Of a DNA stretch of 32,288 nt, positions 1-12,002 are shown piece by piece. The stretch is from positions 1-32,288 of the forward strand of contig NZ_NVPT01000045.1 in assembly GCF_002802985.1 (NCBI RefSeq), read 5' to 3'. Both the position numbers and the translations under genes were made by a program. How positions within the stretch are numbered: the first letter of the stretch is position 1; every line of letters begins with the position of its first letter. This DNA comes from Geodermatophilus chilensis. GTDB lineage: Bacteria > Actinomycetota > Actinomycetes > Mycobacteriales > Geodermatophilaceae. The notes beneath the pieces were generated by a model, which had not been told where the DNA came from, did not search any database, and saw only the letters and a list, made by a program, of their open reading frames with translations.

Positions 1-19
1 AGATTTGTATAAGGGACAG
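1..19 (+). other. Tn5/Nextera mosaic-end-like sequence (probable adapter remnant)
   Basis: The first 19 bases match the 19-bp Tn5 mosaic end used in Nextera libraries (AGATGTGTATAAGAGACAG) at 17 of 19 positions. They are AT-rich, unlike the GC-rich DNA that follows immediately. I read this as untrimmed library sequence at a contig end and not as a biological transposon end, because a degraded copy in the opposite orientation sits at the other end of the window. Confidence 0.8.
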
Positions 20-20
20 G

Positions 21-110
21 CCCGGGACGGGGCCGCGGCGGGGCCCTGCAGGGGGGCCGCCGTCCTCCCCACCCCCCCCGCAAGCTCAGGGCGGCGCCCG
101 GGACGGGGCC
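21..110 (+). repeat. Intergenic GC-rich mosaic repeat, copy A
   Basis: This gap downstream of the GNAT gene holds one full unit at about 58-110 (core CGCAAGCTCAGGGCGG, ending in CCCGGGACGGGGCC). It is preceded by two tail-like fragments, CCCGGGACGGGGCCG at 21-35 and GGGCCCTGCAGGGGGGCC at about 40-57. The same unit recurs at 2609-2670, 4330-4488 and 30853-30914. The outer ends are near-complementary (GTCC versus GGGACGG), so the unit can fold into a hairpin. A role as bidirectional terminator or REP-like element is inference. Confidence 0.6.
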
Positions 111-118
111 GGTACCCG

Positions 119-583
119 CTAGCGAGTCAGGGACCGGGTGAGGACGAGGCGGTGCTCACCGGGTCCGTTCCGGTCCTGCGCGAGGTGCGCGCTGGCGCCG
201 AGCGCGGTGTGGAAGGCCACCGCGGCGGTGTTCTCCGGTCGGGTGACCGCCTGCACCACGCGCGCCCCGGTGGTGAGAGCCAGGTCGTCGAACCAACGCA
301 CCAGCCGGCGGCCCAGCCCGGTGCGGCGCCGGTCGTCGCGCACGGCCAGCAGGTGCAGGTAGGCCAGCCGGTCGGCGGTCACCACACCGAGCAGGTAGCC
401 GACGTCCTCCCCGCCGGCGCTGCGGGCCAGCGCGCCGAAGCCGCCGAACTGGTCGAACCAGACCGGGTGGTGCAGCGGCCGGGTGTCGACGTCCCAGAAC
501 CGGTCGTGTGCCACCAGGAGGCGGGCGCGGACGACGGTGGCCGACAGCTCGGCGAACCCGACCAGCGCGACGTCGTCGGTCAC
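119..583 (-). CDS. GNAT family N-acetyltransferase
   Basis: This encodes a 154-residue protein with the single GNAT fold, which transfers an acyl group from acyl-CoA to an amine. The acyl-CoA pyrophosphate-binding motif A is visible at about residues 83-102: a beta strand (LLAVRDDRR) is followed by RRTGLGRRL, fitting the (R/Q)xxGx(G/A) signature. A later strand and helix (VQAVTRPENTAAVAFHTALG) form the usual 'N..A..ly...GF' type end of the domain, here ending in ALGAS. Translation starts at GTG 583, and this GTG overlaps the stop of the upstream kinase gene by 4 nt (GTGA), so the two are translationally coupled. The substrate cannot be told from the sequence. The gene is complete and of normal length for a stand-alone GNAT. 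Confidence 0.85.
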   Translation of the reverse strand: MTDDVALVGFAELSATVVRARLLVAHDRFWDVDTRPLHHPVWFDQFGGFGALARSAGGEDVGYLLGVVTADRLAYLHLLAVRDDRRRTGLGRRLVRWFDDLALTTGARVVQAVTRPENTAAVAFHTALGASAHLAQDRNGPGEHRLVLTRSLTR

Positions 584-1596
584 CGGCGGGCCGCCACCAG
601 CTCGTCGCGGGTCGGCGGGTCGGCGCCCTCGCGAGTGCAGTTCAGCGCGGCGACCAGCGCGGCGTCGTCGACGATCGGCAGCAGCTCCTCGTCGGGCAGC
701 CGCTCGAGCGCCGCCCGTGTGGTGACCCCCGCCGCGAGCAGGCCGGCGAACAGCCCCGCGGCCAGCGAGTCACCGGCGCCGACGGTGTCGGCCACGGTCA
801 CCCGCGGGGGCTCGCGGTGCACCAGCTCGCGGCCGGGCCGGGCGATGCGCAGCGGCGCCCCGCCGTCGGTGAGCAGGACCAGAGCGATGCCCCGATCGGC
901 CCAGCGCAGGGCCGTCGCGTCGAGGTCGTCGGCGGCGTCGGGCTCGAGCCAGGCAAGGTCCTCGGCGCTGACCTTGACGATGTCGGCGCGGGACAGCAGC
1001 CGCTCGAGGCGGGCGCGCACCGACTCCGGGGAGTTGCCCAGCGCCGCCCCGACCGGGCCGTCGGCCAGCATCGGGCGGATGTTGGGGTCGACGCTGACCA
1101 GCGCCCGGCCGTCGGCGGCGACCTGCTCCACCAGCCGGGCGATCGCCTCGCTGCCCGGCGGGGTCCAGCTGGAGATGGAGCCGACGTGCAGGATCGCCGT
1201 CCCGGCCGGCAGGACGGCGGCGAGCTCCTCGTCGGTCCACTGCCAGTCGGCGGCGCCCTGCACGTGGAAGCCGTAGTCCGGGGAGCCGTCGGGGCCCAGT
1301 CCCACGACCGCCAGGCTGACCGGCTCGGTGGCCGGGACGAACCCGCCGAGGTCGACGCCGGACAGCTCGACGTGCCGCCGCAGGCCCGCGGCCAGCGGCC
1401 CGGTGCCCAGCCGGGCGAGCAGCCGCACGGGGACGTCGAGGCGGCCGGCGGCGACCGCGACGTTGAGGGCGTTGCCGCCGGGGCGGGCGACGTAGTGGGG
1501 GGTGGTGCCGTGCGGGCCGGCGCCGGCCGCGGCGTCGGGCAGCATGTCGACGACGAGTTCACCGAGGACGCTCAGCACCGGGCGGTCGCTGGTCAC
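580..1596 (-). CDS. PfkB family carbohydrate kinase
   Basis: This encodes a 338-residue ribokinase/fructokinase-type sugar kinase, which phosphorylates a sugar hydroxyl using ATP. The N-terminal strand [12 protein letters not shown] and the following [15 protein letters not shown] region form the PfkB substrate-binding part. The C-terminal signature [13 protein letters not shown] (GAGD at about 273-276) carries the catalytic Asp and the anion hole. I chose GTG 1596 because the protein then begins directly before the first family strand. The longer in-frame ORF reaching to 1902 runs antisense into pspA and encodes no family sequence. The gene is coupled to a downstream GNAT gene by a GTGA overlap. 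The exact sugar is not determinable; fructokinase-like is the most common assignment for this subgroup. The 145-bp gap to the divergent pspA must hold both promoters. Confidence 0.88.
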   Translation of the reverse strand: MTSDRPVLSVLGELVVDMLPDAAAGAGPHGTTPHYVARPGGNALNVAVAAGRLDVPVRLLARLGTGPLAAGLRRHVELSGVDLGGFVPATEPVSLAVVGLGPDGSPDYGFHVQGAADWQWTDEELAAVLPAGTAILHVGSISSWTPPGSEAIARLVEQVAADGRALVSVDPNIRPMLADGPVGAALGNSPESVRARLERLLSRADIVKVSAEDLAWLEPDAADDLDATALRWADRGIALVLLTDGGAPLRIARPGRELVHREPPRVTVADTVGAGDSLAAGLFAGLLAAGVTTRAALERLPDEELLPIVDDAALVAALNCTREGADPPTRDELVAARR

Positions 1597-1741
1597 GTCC
1601 GCGACCCTAGCGATCCGGACGCCACCGCACCTCGCCGCTGGCTCGTGCGCGGGCGTACCTGGGACGATGGCGTGGACGACGATCGCTGCGGTGCGCCGGA
1701 CGGGTAGGCCCTGGCGGACGACCGCACGAGCAGGAGGACCG

Positions 1742-2578
1742 ATGCCCAACCCGTTCGTGAAGCTGTGGAAGTACCTCACGGCCTCCGCCAACGCCAAGAT
1801 CGACGAGAAGGCCGACCCGAAGATCCAGATCCAGCAGGCGATCGAGGCCGAGCAGCAGCGGCACCAGGCGCTGGCCAACCAGGCCGCCGCGGTGCTGGGC
1901 AACCAGCGTCAGCTGGAGATGCGGCTCAACCGGCAGCTCGGCGAGGTGGAGAAGCTGCAGGCCTCCGCGCGGCAGGCGCTGGTGCTCGCCGATCAGACGC
2001 GCGCCGGCGGGGACGCGGCCAAGGCGGCAGAGTATGAGAACGCCGCGCAGGCCTTCGCCACCCAGCTGGTCGCCGCCGAGCAGGCGATGGAGGACCTCAA
2101 GCGCAGCCACGACGAGGCGCTGCAGGCCGCCGAGCAGGCGCGCGGCGCGGTCGAGCAGAGCCGCATGCGGCTGCAGACGACGCTGGCCGAGCGCACCAAG
2201 CTGATGAGCCAGCTCGAGCAGGCCAAGATGCAGGAACACGTGGCCGCCTCGCTCAAGCAGGTCAACGAGCTCTCCGCGCCGGGCAACACGCCGAGCCTGT
2301 CGGAGGTGCGGGACAAGATCGAAGCGCGGTACGCCAACGCCCTCGGCCAGGCCGAGCTGGCGCAGACGTCGGTCGAGGGGCGGATGCTCGAGGTGCAGAA
2401 GGCGACCCTCGACGTCGCCGGTGCCTCGCGGCTGGACCAGATCCGCGCCTCCATGGGGCAGCCGGCGGTCACCGGCCAGAACGCCGCCCCGGCGCTGGAG
2501 GGGGGCGCCCCCTCGGTGCCGACGTCCACCACGCAGCAGCCGGCGGCCCGGCCCGTGGACCGCGACCAGCAGGCCTGA
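1742..2578 (+). CDS. pspA: PspA/IM30 family envelope-stress protein
   Basis: This encodes a 278-residue PspA/IM30 (ESCRT-III-like) peripheral membrane protein, known to bind and stabilise stressed cytoplasmic membrane. The N-terminal helix [20 protein letters not shown] matches the family amphipathic membrane-binding segment. It is followed by a long alanine/glutamine-rich coiled coil to about residue 230, with the typical [20 protein letters not shown] start. The last 40 residues are a low-complexity Pro/Ala/Thr tail, which is often found in actinobacterial members. The start at ATG 1742 is fixed by an ideal ribosome site, AGGAGG at 1732-1737. An in-frame ORF extends upstream to 1502 but is antisense to the kinase and is not part of the protein. 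The clgR-type regulator that accompanies pspA in mycobacteria is not adjacent here. Confidence 0.92.
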   Translation: MPNPFVKLWKYLTASANAKIDEKADPKIQIQQAIEAEQQRHQALANQAAAVLGNQRQLEMRLNRQLGEVEKLQASARQALVLADQTRAGGDAAKAAEYENAAQAFATQLVAAEQAMEDLKRSHDEALQAAEQARGAVEQSRMRLQTTLAERTKLMSQLEQAKMQEHVAASLKQVNELSAPGNTPSLSEVRDKIEARYANALGQAELAQTSVEGRMLEVQKATLDVAGASRLDQIRASMGQPAVTGQNAAPALEGGAPSVPTSTTQQPAARPVDRDQQA

Positions 2579-2608
2579 CCTGGCCCCTCCTCGGCGTCCC
2601 CGAGCCTC

Positions 2609-2670
2609 GGCGGCCCCGTCCCGGGGCCCGTCCCGAGCCTGCGAGGGGTGGGGAGGACGGGGTCCTCTTT
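2609..2670 (-). repeat. Intergenic GC-rich mosaic repeat, copy B
   Basis: Read on the minus strand, this copy begins AAAGAGGACCCCGTCCTCCC, continues with the CACCCCTCGCAGGCTCGGG core and ends in CCCGGGACGGGGCCGCC. It is the closest match to copy D at 30853-30914, sharing the leader AAAGAGGACCCC and the CCCCACCCCTCGCAxGCTCG core. A partial second leader lies at about 2671-2687. It sits between the convergent pspA and nei genes. Confidence 0.65.
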
Positions 2671-2742
2671 CCAGGAGGGGGTCCTCCCTCGGGAGCCGGC
2701 CCGGCCTGCGCTGGGCCGGACCCGTCACTGTTCGGGAGCCCT

Positions 2743-2774
2743 CGGCCCCCGCTCGTCGCGACGAGCGGGGGCCG
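2743..2774. terminator. Perfect 32-bp palindrome, probable bidirectional terminator
   Basis: The arm CGGCCCCCGCTCGTCG is followed without spacer by its exact reverse complement, CGACGAGCGGGGGCCG. It lies 1 nt beyond the stop of nei (2776) and between convergent pspA and nei, where a bidirectional terminator is expected. There is no T tract, which is usual for high-GC actinobacteria. As RNA it would form a roughly 14-bp stem with a TCGC-like tetraloop on either strand. Confidence 0.65.
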
Positions 2775-2775
2775 C

Positions 2776-3630
2776 TCAGTGGGCGCCGGGCAGCGGCGGC
2801 GGGTGGTCGGGCTCGCCGGTACGGGCGTTCGGGTCGACGGGGGCGTCGGTGGCCTGGCAGGTGGGGCACCAGTAGGTGATCCGCTCCTGCAGGTCCGGAC
2901 CCTGGTCACCGCGCAGGATCGGCGTGCCGCAGCGCAGGCAGGGGCGGTCCTTGCGGCCGTAGACCCAGTGGTCGCGGCCGCGGCGCAGGTCGCCGGTGGT
3001 GCTCTGCTCCGGGCGGTCGCGGTTGGCCAGCATCAGCGTGCGCGTCCGCTCGACCAGCCCGGGGAGGTCCTCGACGTCGGCGACCCGGGCCCACGGGTGC
3101 ACGCCGCTGAGGAACAGGCCCTCGACCTTGTAGAGGTTGCCGGGCCCGCACAGGTTGCGCTGGTCGAGGATGGCGACGCCGATCTGCTCGTCGGGGTGCG
3201 ACCGCAGCCGGCGCAGCGCCTCGTCGAGGTCCCAGTCGGGGCCGAGCACGTCGGGGCCGAGGTGGCCGACCAGTTGGTCCTCGTGCTCGGTGCGCACCAT
3301 GGCGACGTCGTGCAGCCGGTAGCCCACGCACTCCCACTGGTCGGTGGCGAGGACGGCGCGGATGGCGAAGGCCGGACCGCCGCGCCACCGCGTGCCGTGC
3401 CGGTAGATGTGCCAGCTGCCGTCCAGCCGGTAGTGGGTGCGCAGCGTCCAGCCGTCGGTGAAGCGGGTGAGCATGTGCTTGCCGCGCGGGACGACCTCGG
3501 AGACGGTGCGGCCGGCGAGGTCGGTGGCGGCCAGTTGGGGCACGCGCAGCTCGCCGCGGCACAGGGTGGCCCCGGCGAGGGCGGTGTGCATCCGCTTCGC
3601 CGCCAGCCAGACGGTGTCTCCCTCGGGCAC
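2776..3630 (-). CDS. nei2: DNA glycosylase/AP lyase of the Fpg/Nei family (endonuclease VIII, Nei2-like)
   Basis: This encodes a 284-residue base-excision repair enzyme that removes oxidised bases and cleaves the abasic site. The N-terminus after Met removal is Pro-Glu (MPEGDTVW), giving the catalytic Pro and Glu. The beta-turn Lys is K51 (VPRGKHML). The helix-two-turn-helix segment is LDQRNLCGPGNLYKVEG. A C-terminal zinc finger has CLRC (about 231-234) and CPTC (about 255-258). The two Cys pairs are 20 residues apart, longer than the 16 usual for Fpg. PEGDTVW and the finger place it in the actinobacterial Nei1/Nei2 branch rather than MutM. The start is GTG 3630 because the catalytic Pro must be residue 2; the longer ORF upstream is spurious. 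It is divergent from the next gene and convergent with pspA. Confidence 0.9.
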   Translation of the reverse strand: MPEGDTVWLAAKRMHTALAGATLCRGELRVPQLAATDLAGRTVSEVVPRGKHMLTRFTDGWTLRTHYRLDGSWHIYRHGTRWRGGPAFAIRAVLATDQWECVGYRLHDVAMVRTEHEDQLVGHLGPDVLGPDWDLDEALRRLRSHPDEQIGVAILDQRNLCGPGNLYKVEGLFLSGVHPWARVADVEDLPGLVERTRTLMLANRDRPEQSTTGDLRRGRDHWVYGRKDRPCLRCGTPILRGDQGPDLQERITYWCPTCQATDAPVDPNARTGEPDHPPPLPGAH

Positions 3631-3780
3631 GGGCTCCAGTGTCCCCCGGTCGCATCCGCCCTGCTCGGACGCGGTACAGGTCACGCCCGCAGCGGGAAGG
3701 CGCGGGTCCGTCCGGTCGCTGAGCCTCGCGTGCAGCGACGCGATCGATCGACGAGCGCCCGGATCACGGCGCCGGAGGCG

Positions 3781-4326
3781 GTGGTCGCCGCCGCCGAGCC
3801 GGTGACGGTCACCGTCGCCCGCGACGTGCGGGCCGACCAGCGCGAGGCCTTCGAGCGGTGGGCCGCCGAGGCGCTGGACCTGGCCGCCCGGTTCCCGGGC
3901 AACCTGGGCACCAGCCTCCTGCGTCCGGGGCCGGGCTCGACCCGGTACCACCTGGTCTACCGGTTCGCTGACGGCGAGTCGCTGGCGCGCTGGGAGCGCT
4001 CGACCGAGCGGCAGGCCGCGCTGCAGCGCGCCGAGCACCTGACCGACCGGGTTGACTACGCGCACGTGGCCGGCCTGGACAGCTTCTTCACGGCCCTGAG
4101 GCCGTCCCGTCCGGGACCCCGCTGGCGGCTGACGGTCCTCACCGTGGCTGCCGTCTTCGCCATCACGCTGGCCTTCCAGCTGCTGGTCGCCCCGCACGTG
4201 TCCTGGTGGCCGCTGCCGGTGCGGCTGCTGCTGTCGGCGGTCGTCGTGGTCGTGCTGCTCGGCTACGTCGTCATGCCGGCGCTGTCGCGGCTGTTCCGCC
4301 GCTGGCTGCACCCGTCCCGCGACTGA
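3781..4326 (+). CDS. Antibiotic-biosynthesis-monooxygenase-domain protein with C-terminal membrane segments
   Basis: This encodes a protein of about 181 residues. The first ~100 residues look like the ferredoxin-like ABM dimerisation fold: a strand VTVTVARDV, a helix with FERWAAEALDLAARFPG, then GTSLLRPG, YHLVYRFADGESLARW, and the AHVAGLDSFF end. After a Pro/Arg linker come two hydrophobic segments (LTVLTVAAVFAITLAFQLLV, then LLLSAVVVVVLLGYVVMPAL), so it is probably anchored in the membrane. The start is uncertain: GTG 3781 leaves little upstream of the first strand, GTG 3730 gives 198 residues, and neither has a well-spaced ribosome site. No enzymatic role can be assigned. Members with this two-TM tail are common unknowns in actinobacteria. 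It is divergent from nei2. Confidence 0.75.
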   Translation: MVAAAEPVTVTVARDVRADQREAFERWAAEALDLAARFPGNLGTSLLRPGPGSTRYHLVYRFADGESLARWERSTERQAALQRAEHLTDRVDYAHVAGLDSFFTALRPSRPGPRWRLTVLTVAAVFAITLAFQLLVAPHVSWWPLPVRLLLSAVVVVVLLGYVVMPALSRLFRRWLHPSRD

Positions 4327-4329
4327 AGA

Positions 4330-4488
4330 ATGACCTCCCTGCCCCCGCCACGCGCAGGCTCGCGGCGGGACCCTGCAGGGAGGCCGCGCCCCTCCTGCCC
4401 ACTACTCGGAGAAGGACCCCGTCGGCCCCACCCTCGCCGGCTCAGGGCGGGCCCGGGACGGGGCCGGCGGTGCCCTGGAGGGGGCCGC
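4330..4488 (+). repeat. Intergenic GC-rich mosaic repeat, copy C (compound)
   Basis: The whole gap between two convergent genes is built of related units. A diverged unit lies at about 4333-4395 (CGCAGGCTCGCGGCGGGACC core and a CCTGCAGGGAGGCCG tail). A clear unit lies at 4410-4466 (GGACCCCGTC leader, CTCGCCGGCTCAGGGCGG core, CCCGGGACGGGGCC tail). An extra tail follows at about 4467-4488 (GCGGTGCCCTGGAGGGGGCC), matching the tail of copy D. The arrangement suggests expansion by recombination between units. Confidence 0.6.
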
Positions 4489-4495
4489 GCCCTGC

Positions 4496-9100
<4,605 letters not shown>

Positions 9101-9109
9101 GCCGTTCAG

Positions 9110-9130
9110 TGTCGTCCGCGGGGGACGACA
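9110..9130. promoter_or_regulatory. Inverted repeat just upstream of lhr
   Basis: TGTCGTCC (9110-9117) and GGACGACA (9123-9130) are exact reverse complements separated by 5 nt. With one mismatch the repeat extends to 11 bp per arm. It lies 10-30 nt upstream of the lhr start codon, so it could be an operator overlapping the promoter or a leader hairpin. The binding factor is not known. Confidence 0.4.
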
Positions 9131-9571
9131 GTGCGCTGGGTTGCGACCACGGGCAGGAAGGGACTCCGCCGAGCTCCTGCAGGCGCCCGGCTGGCGCCGC
9201 CCGGCCGACGGCTGCGCGATGCGTTGTCACCGCGGTCACCCACGTCACCGTTGTCCGGCCGCCAGGGGGTCTACCCCGCGCGAGACCGCGATCCGGAACC
9301 ACGCGGCCGAACAGGCCGGTTCGGCGGGCAGCAGGGCGATGTGGGCCAGGCCGTCCCCGCAGAACGCCGGCGACAGTGCCTGGTCACGCCGGACCTGCCG
9401 GAATCGTGGATCGCCGGCGCATGCGGCCACTGCCCCCACGTCACCGTGGGCGCCTCCCACCCGGCGGCCGCACGGCTGTCGCTGATACCAAGGCGCCCCG
9501 AAGACCAGTCCTGGTGGTGCTGTCGAGGGGAACTCCGGGATCCACGTCACACCTTCCGGCATGCCCGCATT
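9131..9571. other. Gene-free stretch between lhr and the GntR-regulated locus
   Basis: I find no convincing gene, tRNA or repeat in these ~440 bases. The open frames on both strands have biased compositions and no recognisable family. The stretch marks the boundary between the core-like lhr gene and the catabolic locus, and it must carry the lhr promoter. It could contain decayed coding sequence, but I could not recognise a parent gene. Confidence 0.5.
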
Positions 9572-9572
9572 T

Positions 9573-9580
9573 TGTATACA
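9573..9580. promoter_or_regulatory. TGTATACA palindrome, candidate GntR/FCD operator and -10 region
   Basis: The perfect 8-bp palindrome TGTATACA lies in the AT-rich context TTTTGTATACATTT, 29 nt before the GntR start codon. The word TTGTATAC occurs again upstream of the transporter operon at 10303-10310. TTGTATACAA-like palindromes are typical operators of FCD-type GntR regulators. TATACA (9575-9580) could also serve as a -10 element, so binding would block the promoter (autoregulation). Confidence 0.55.
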
Positions 9581-9609
9581 TTTCAGCGGCGCCAAAGGAA
9601 GGGTGAACT

Positions 9610-10296
9610 GTGACGATCGGAACGGCGCATCAACTCCTGCGCTCTCTGGTGTGCGAGGAACTTCGTCGGCTGGTGATCTCCGGCGAGCTCGCTCCGGGGA
9701 CGCGCCTGGTCGAAGACCGACTCGCCGCTCGTCTCGGGGTCTCGCGCAACCCGGTCCGGGAGGCGCTGCAGACGCTGGCAAGCGAGGGCTTCGTGGAGAT
9801 CCTCCCGCGACGCGGGGCTGTCGTCGCCGAGATAACGGCCGAGCAGGCCGAGGACCTCTTCGACGTACGGATGGCTCTCGAGTCGCTCGCAGCCCGTCTC
9901 GCGGCCCGGCGCGCGGACGCCACAGCAGTGGGTCGGCTACGCAGCGTGCTGGTCAAGGCCGGTCAGGCGACCGACGCCGGGGACTTCGACGCCCTCGCTG
10001 CGTGCAACACCGAGTTCCACCAGCTCGTCGTCGACATCAGCGGCAACGACTACCTCAGCCTGCTGGTCGCGCCGATGGCCGGCCGGGTGCAGTGGGTCTT
10101 CCGCCTGAGCGCTCCGACCCGAGCGCCGCACTCCTGGACCGAGCATGAGGAGTTGCTGCACGCGATCGCCGGCGGCGACGAGGAGTACGCCGAGTCAGTG
10201 GCCCGGGCCCACGTGGCGGCCGCTCGTGCCTCGTACCGCCAGTTGACCGGCGAGCGGTCGGTCCCGGGGTCACTCCACGCCGATACGGATGACTGA
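9610..10296 (+). CDS. GntR family transcriptional regulator, FCD subfamily
   Basis: This encodes a 228-residue regulator. The N-terminal winged helix-turn-helix spans about residues 8-75, with the family signature ISGELAPGTRLVEDRLAARL and recognition helix VSRNPVREALQTLASEG. The FCD effector domain (about 80-212) shows the metal-site pattern N133-x3-H137 (NTEFHQL), H179 (TEHEELLHAI) and H201 (ARAHV). Metal-binding members sense small carboxylates or related metabolites. GTG 9610 is preceded by the purine-rich ribosome site AAAGGAAGGG (9594-9603). The gene lies immediately upstream of, and in the same direction as, a peptide-type ABC importer operon, and shares the TTGTATAC element with it. 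It is therefore most likely the local repressor, responsive to the imported compound or its product. The effector is unknown. Confidence 0.9.
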   Translation: MTIGTAHQLLRSLVCEELRRLVISGELAPGTRLVEDRLAARLGVSRNPVREALQTLASEGFVEILPRRGAVVAEITAEQAEDLFDVRMALESLAARLAARRADATAVGRLRSVLVKAGQATDAGDFDALAACNTEFHQLVVDISGNDYLSLLVAPMAGRVQWVFRLSAPTRAPHSWTEHEELLHAIAGGDEEYAESVARAHVAAARASYRQLTGERSVPGSLHADTDD

Positions 10297-10302
10297 GAGC
10301 GC

Positions 10303-10311
10303 TTGTATACT
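10303..10311 (+). promoter_or_regulatory. TTGTATACT, second candidate GntR operator and -10 of the transporter operon
   Basis: TTGTATAC (10303-10310) is identical to the word upstream of the GntR gene. It lies 51 nt before the substrate-binding protein gene, just after the regulator's stop codon. TATACT (10306-10311) is a good -10 hexamer. The coincidence of operator-like and -10-like sequence suggests the GntR protein controls a separate promoter for the transporter operon. Confidence 0.55.
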
Positions 10312-10361
10312 GTCGACGACTCGTGTGACGATGGTCACCTCGTTCGGTCAGAGGAGGCCTG

Positions 10362-11969
10362 ATGTCCCGTCGGCGCCGTGCCGCGCTCATGCCCGTCGCT
10401 CTCGCGAGCGTCACCCTTGTCGGCGCTTGCTCGGGGGGTGCCAACGCGCCCGGCGCCACAGGCGGTTCGGCGCTGGCCACCGGGGAGGCGAGGGCGGGCG
10501 GAGACCTCACCCTCGCACTCGCTGAGGATCCTGACGCGCTCGACCCCACGCTCGCACGCACGCTGGTCAGCCGCGAGGTCTTCGTCAACATGTGCGAGAA
10601 GCTCTACGACGTCGACGAGAGCCTCGAGCTCGTTCCGCAGCTCGCCGCGGAGCTGCCCGAGGTCTCAGGGGACGGCACGACCGTCACGATCAAGATCCGC
10701 GACGACGTGACCTTCAACGACGGCACCAAGATGGATGCGCAGGCGGTCAAGACCTCGCTCGACCGTCACCGCACCCTGGAGGGATCGGCCCGCAAGAGCG
10801 AGCTCTCGGCGGTGACGGCGGTCGACGTGGTAGACCCCTCCACCGTCACACTCACGCTCAGCGCGCCGTTCGCTCCGCTCACCGCTCAGCTCGCCGACCG
10901 GGCCGGCATGATCATGTCCCCGGTGCAGCTGGAGAAGCTGGGCGACCAGTTCGCCACCGATCCGGTCTGCGCCGGCCCCTTCGAGTTCGTCAGTCGCACA
11001 CCGGGCAGCGAGATCGTGCTGAAGAAGTCGACCGACTACTACGACGCCGACAAGGTCAAGCTCGACGGCCTCTCCTTCACGATCATCACCGACGCCAACG
11101 TCCGGCAGGCGAACGTCAAGTCGGGCGACGTGCAGGTGGCCGAGCGCATCGCCGCGACCGACGTCGCAGCGCTCGAGAGCGATCCCGCGGTTCGCCTGAT
11201 CGGCCAGGACTCCCTCGGCTACCAGGGGGTGACGATCAACGTCGGCAACGTCGCCGGGGTCGGCGAGCCGGCCGGCAAGGTCGACACCCCGCTCGGCGGG
11301 TCGCCGGACCTCCGCAAGGCGTTCGAGCTCTCCCTCGACCGCGAGGTCATCAACCAGGTGGTCTTCGCGGGCAAGAACAAGACAGGCTGCACGCCGCTGC
11401 CCCCCGCGAGCCCGTACTTCGACGAGTCCATCACCTGTTCGTCGCGGGACCTCGAGGAGGCCAAGAGGCTCGTCGCCGCGTCGGGGATCCCCACTCCCAT
11501 CCCGGTCAGGTTGAGCGTCAGCACCAGCCCGGACAACCTCCGTCTGGGCCAGGTCATCCAGGGGCAGGCCAAGGAGGCCGGCTTCGACGTCAAGGTCGAG
11601 TCGAGCGAGTTCGCCTCCGCCCTGGACGCTGCCGACGCGGGGCAGTTCGACACGCTCCAGGTCGGCTGGTCGGGCCGAATCGACCCCGACGGCAACATGT
11701 ACAACCACCTGCACAGCGGTGCGCCGCTCAACACCAGTGGCGAGTCCAACCCCGAGCTGGACGAGGCGCTGGACGCGGCGCGGCTGACCAGTGACGAGGG
11801 TGAGCGGAAGACGCTCTACACCCAGGCCATCGAGATCGTCAACGAGGATCGCCCGATCATCTACCTCTACCACCCGGTCAACTACCTGGCGACCGCCCCG
11901 GATGTCACCGGCGTCGCCTACTACGCCGACGGGCTCCCGAGGATGAAGACCGCCGGCTACGCCAACTGA
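10362..11969 (+). CDS. ABC transporter substrate-binding lipoprotein, peptide/nickel (SBP family 5) type
   Basis: This encodes a 535-residue extracytoplasmic solute receptor of the DppA/OppA class. It has an Arg-rich n-region, a hydrophobic stretch and lipobox VGAC with lipidated Cys at residue 23, followed by a Gly/Ala/Thr linker. The mature part starts with GGDLTLALAEDPDALDP, the usual first strand, and has the family segments DDVTFNDGTKMDAQAVKTSL and AFELSLDREVINQVVF. Length is normal for the family. ATG 10362 has a strong ribosome site (AGAGGAGG, about 10349-10356). It is first in an operon with two permeases, two ATPases, a GGT-family hydrolase and an exporter. The ligand could be a peptide, an opine or another amide-bearing compound, and the sequence does not decide. 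Confidence 0.9.
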   Translation: MSRRRRAALMPVALASVTLVGACSGGANAPGATGGSALATGEARAGGDLTLALAEDPDALDPTLARTLVSREVFVNMCEKLYDVDESLELVPQLAAELPEVSGDGTTVTIKIRDDVTFNDGTKMDAQAVKTSLDRHRTLEGSARKSELSAVTAVDVVDPSTVTLTLSAPFAPLTAQLADRAGMIMSPVQLEKLGDQFATDPVCAGPFEFVSRTPGSEIVLKKSTDYYDADKVKLDGLSFTIITDANVRQANVKSGDVQVAERIAATDVAALESDPAVRLIGQDSLGYQGVTINVGNVAGVGEPAGKVDTPLGGSPDLRKAFELSLDREVINQVVFAGKNKTGCTPLPPASPYFDESITCSSRDLEEAKRLVAASGIPTPIPVRLSVSTSPDNLRLGQVIQGQAKEAGFDVKVESSEFASALDAADAGQFDTLQVGWSGRIDPDGNMYNHLHSGAPLNTSGESNPELDEALDAARLTSDEGERKTLYTQAIEIVNEDRPIIYLYHPVNYLATAPDVTGVAYYADGLPRMKTAGYAN

Positions 11970-12002
11970 CGCGCAGCGGTAACGAGAGGGGCGCTGGCCC
12001 TC

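Noticed and set aside
1-19. Terminal repeat of a natural composite Tn5-like transposon
   Set aside because: No transposase or resistance gene is present, and the matching sequence at the other end is followed by structureless DNA, so library adapter is the better explanation.
1502-1741. In-frame N-terminal extension of pspA
   Set aside because: It is antisense to the kinase, has no family sequence, and the ideal ribosome site points to ATG 1742.
9245-9781. 178-residue minus-strand open frame in the gap upstream of the GntR gene
   Set aside because: It runs over the GntR coding region, has no recognisable domain and starts without a ribosome site.
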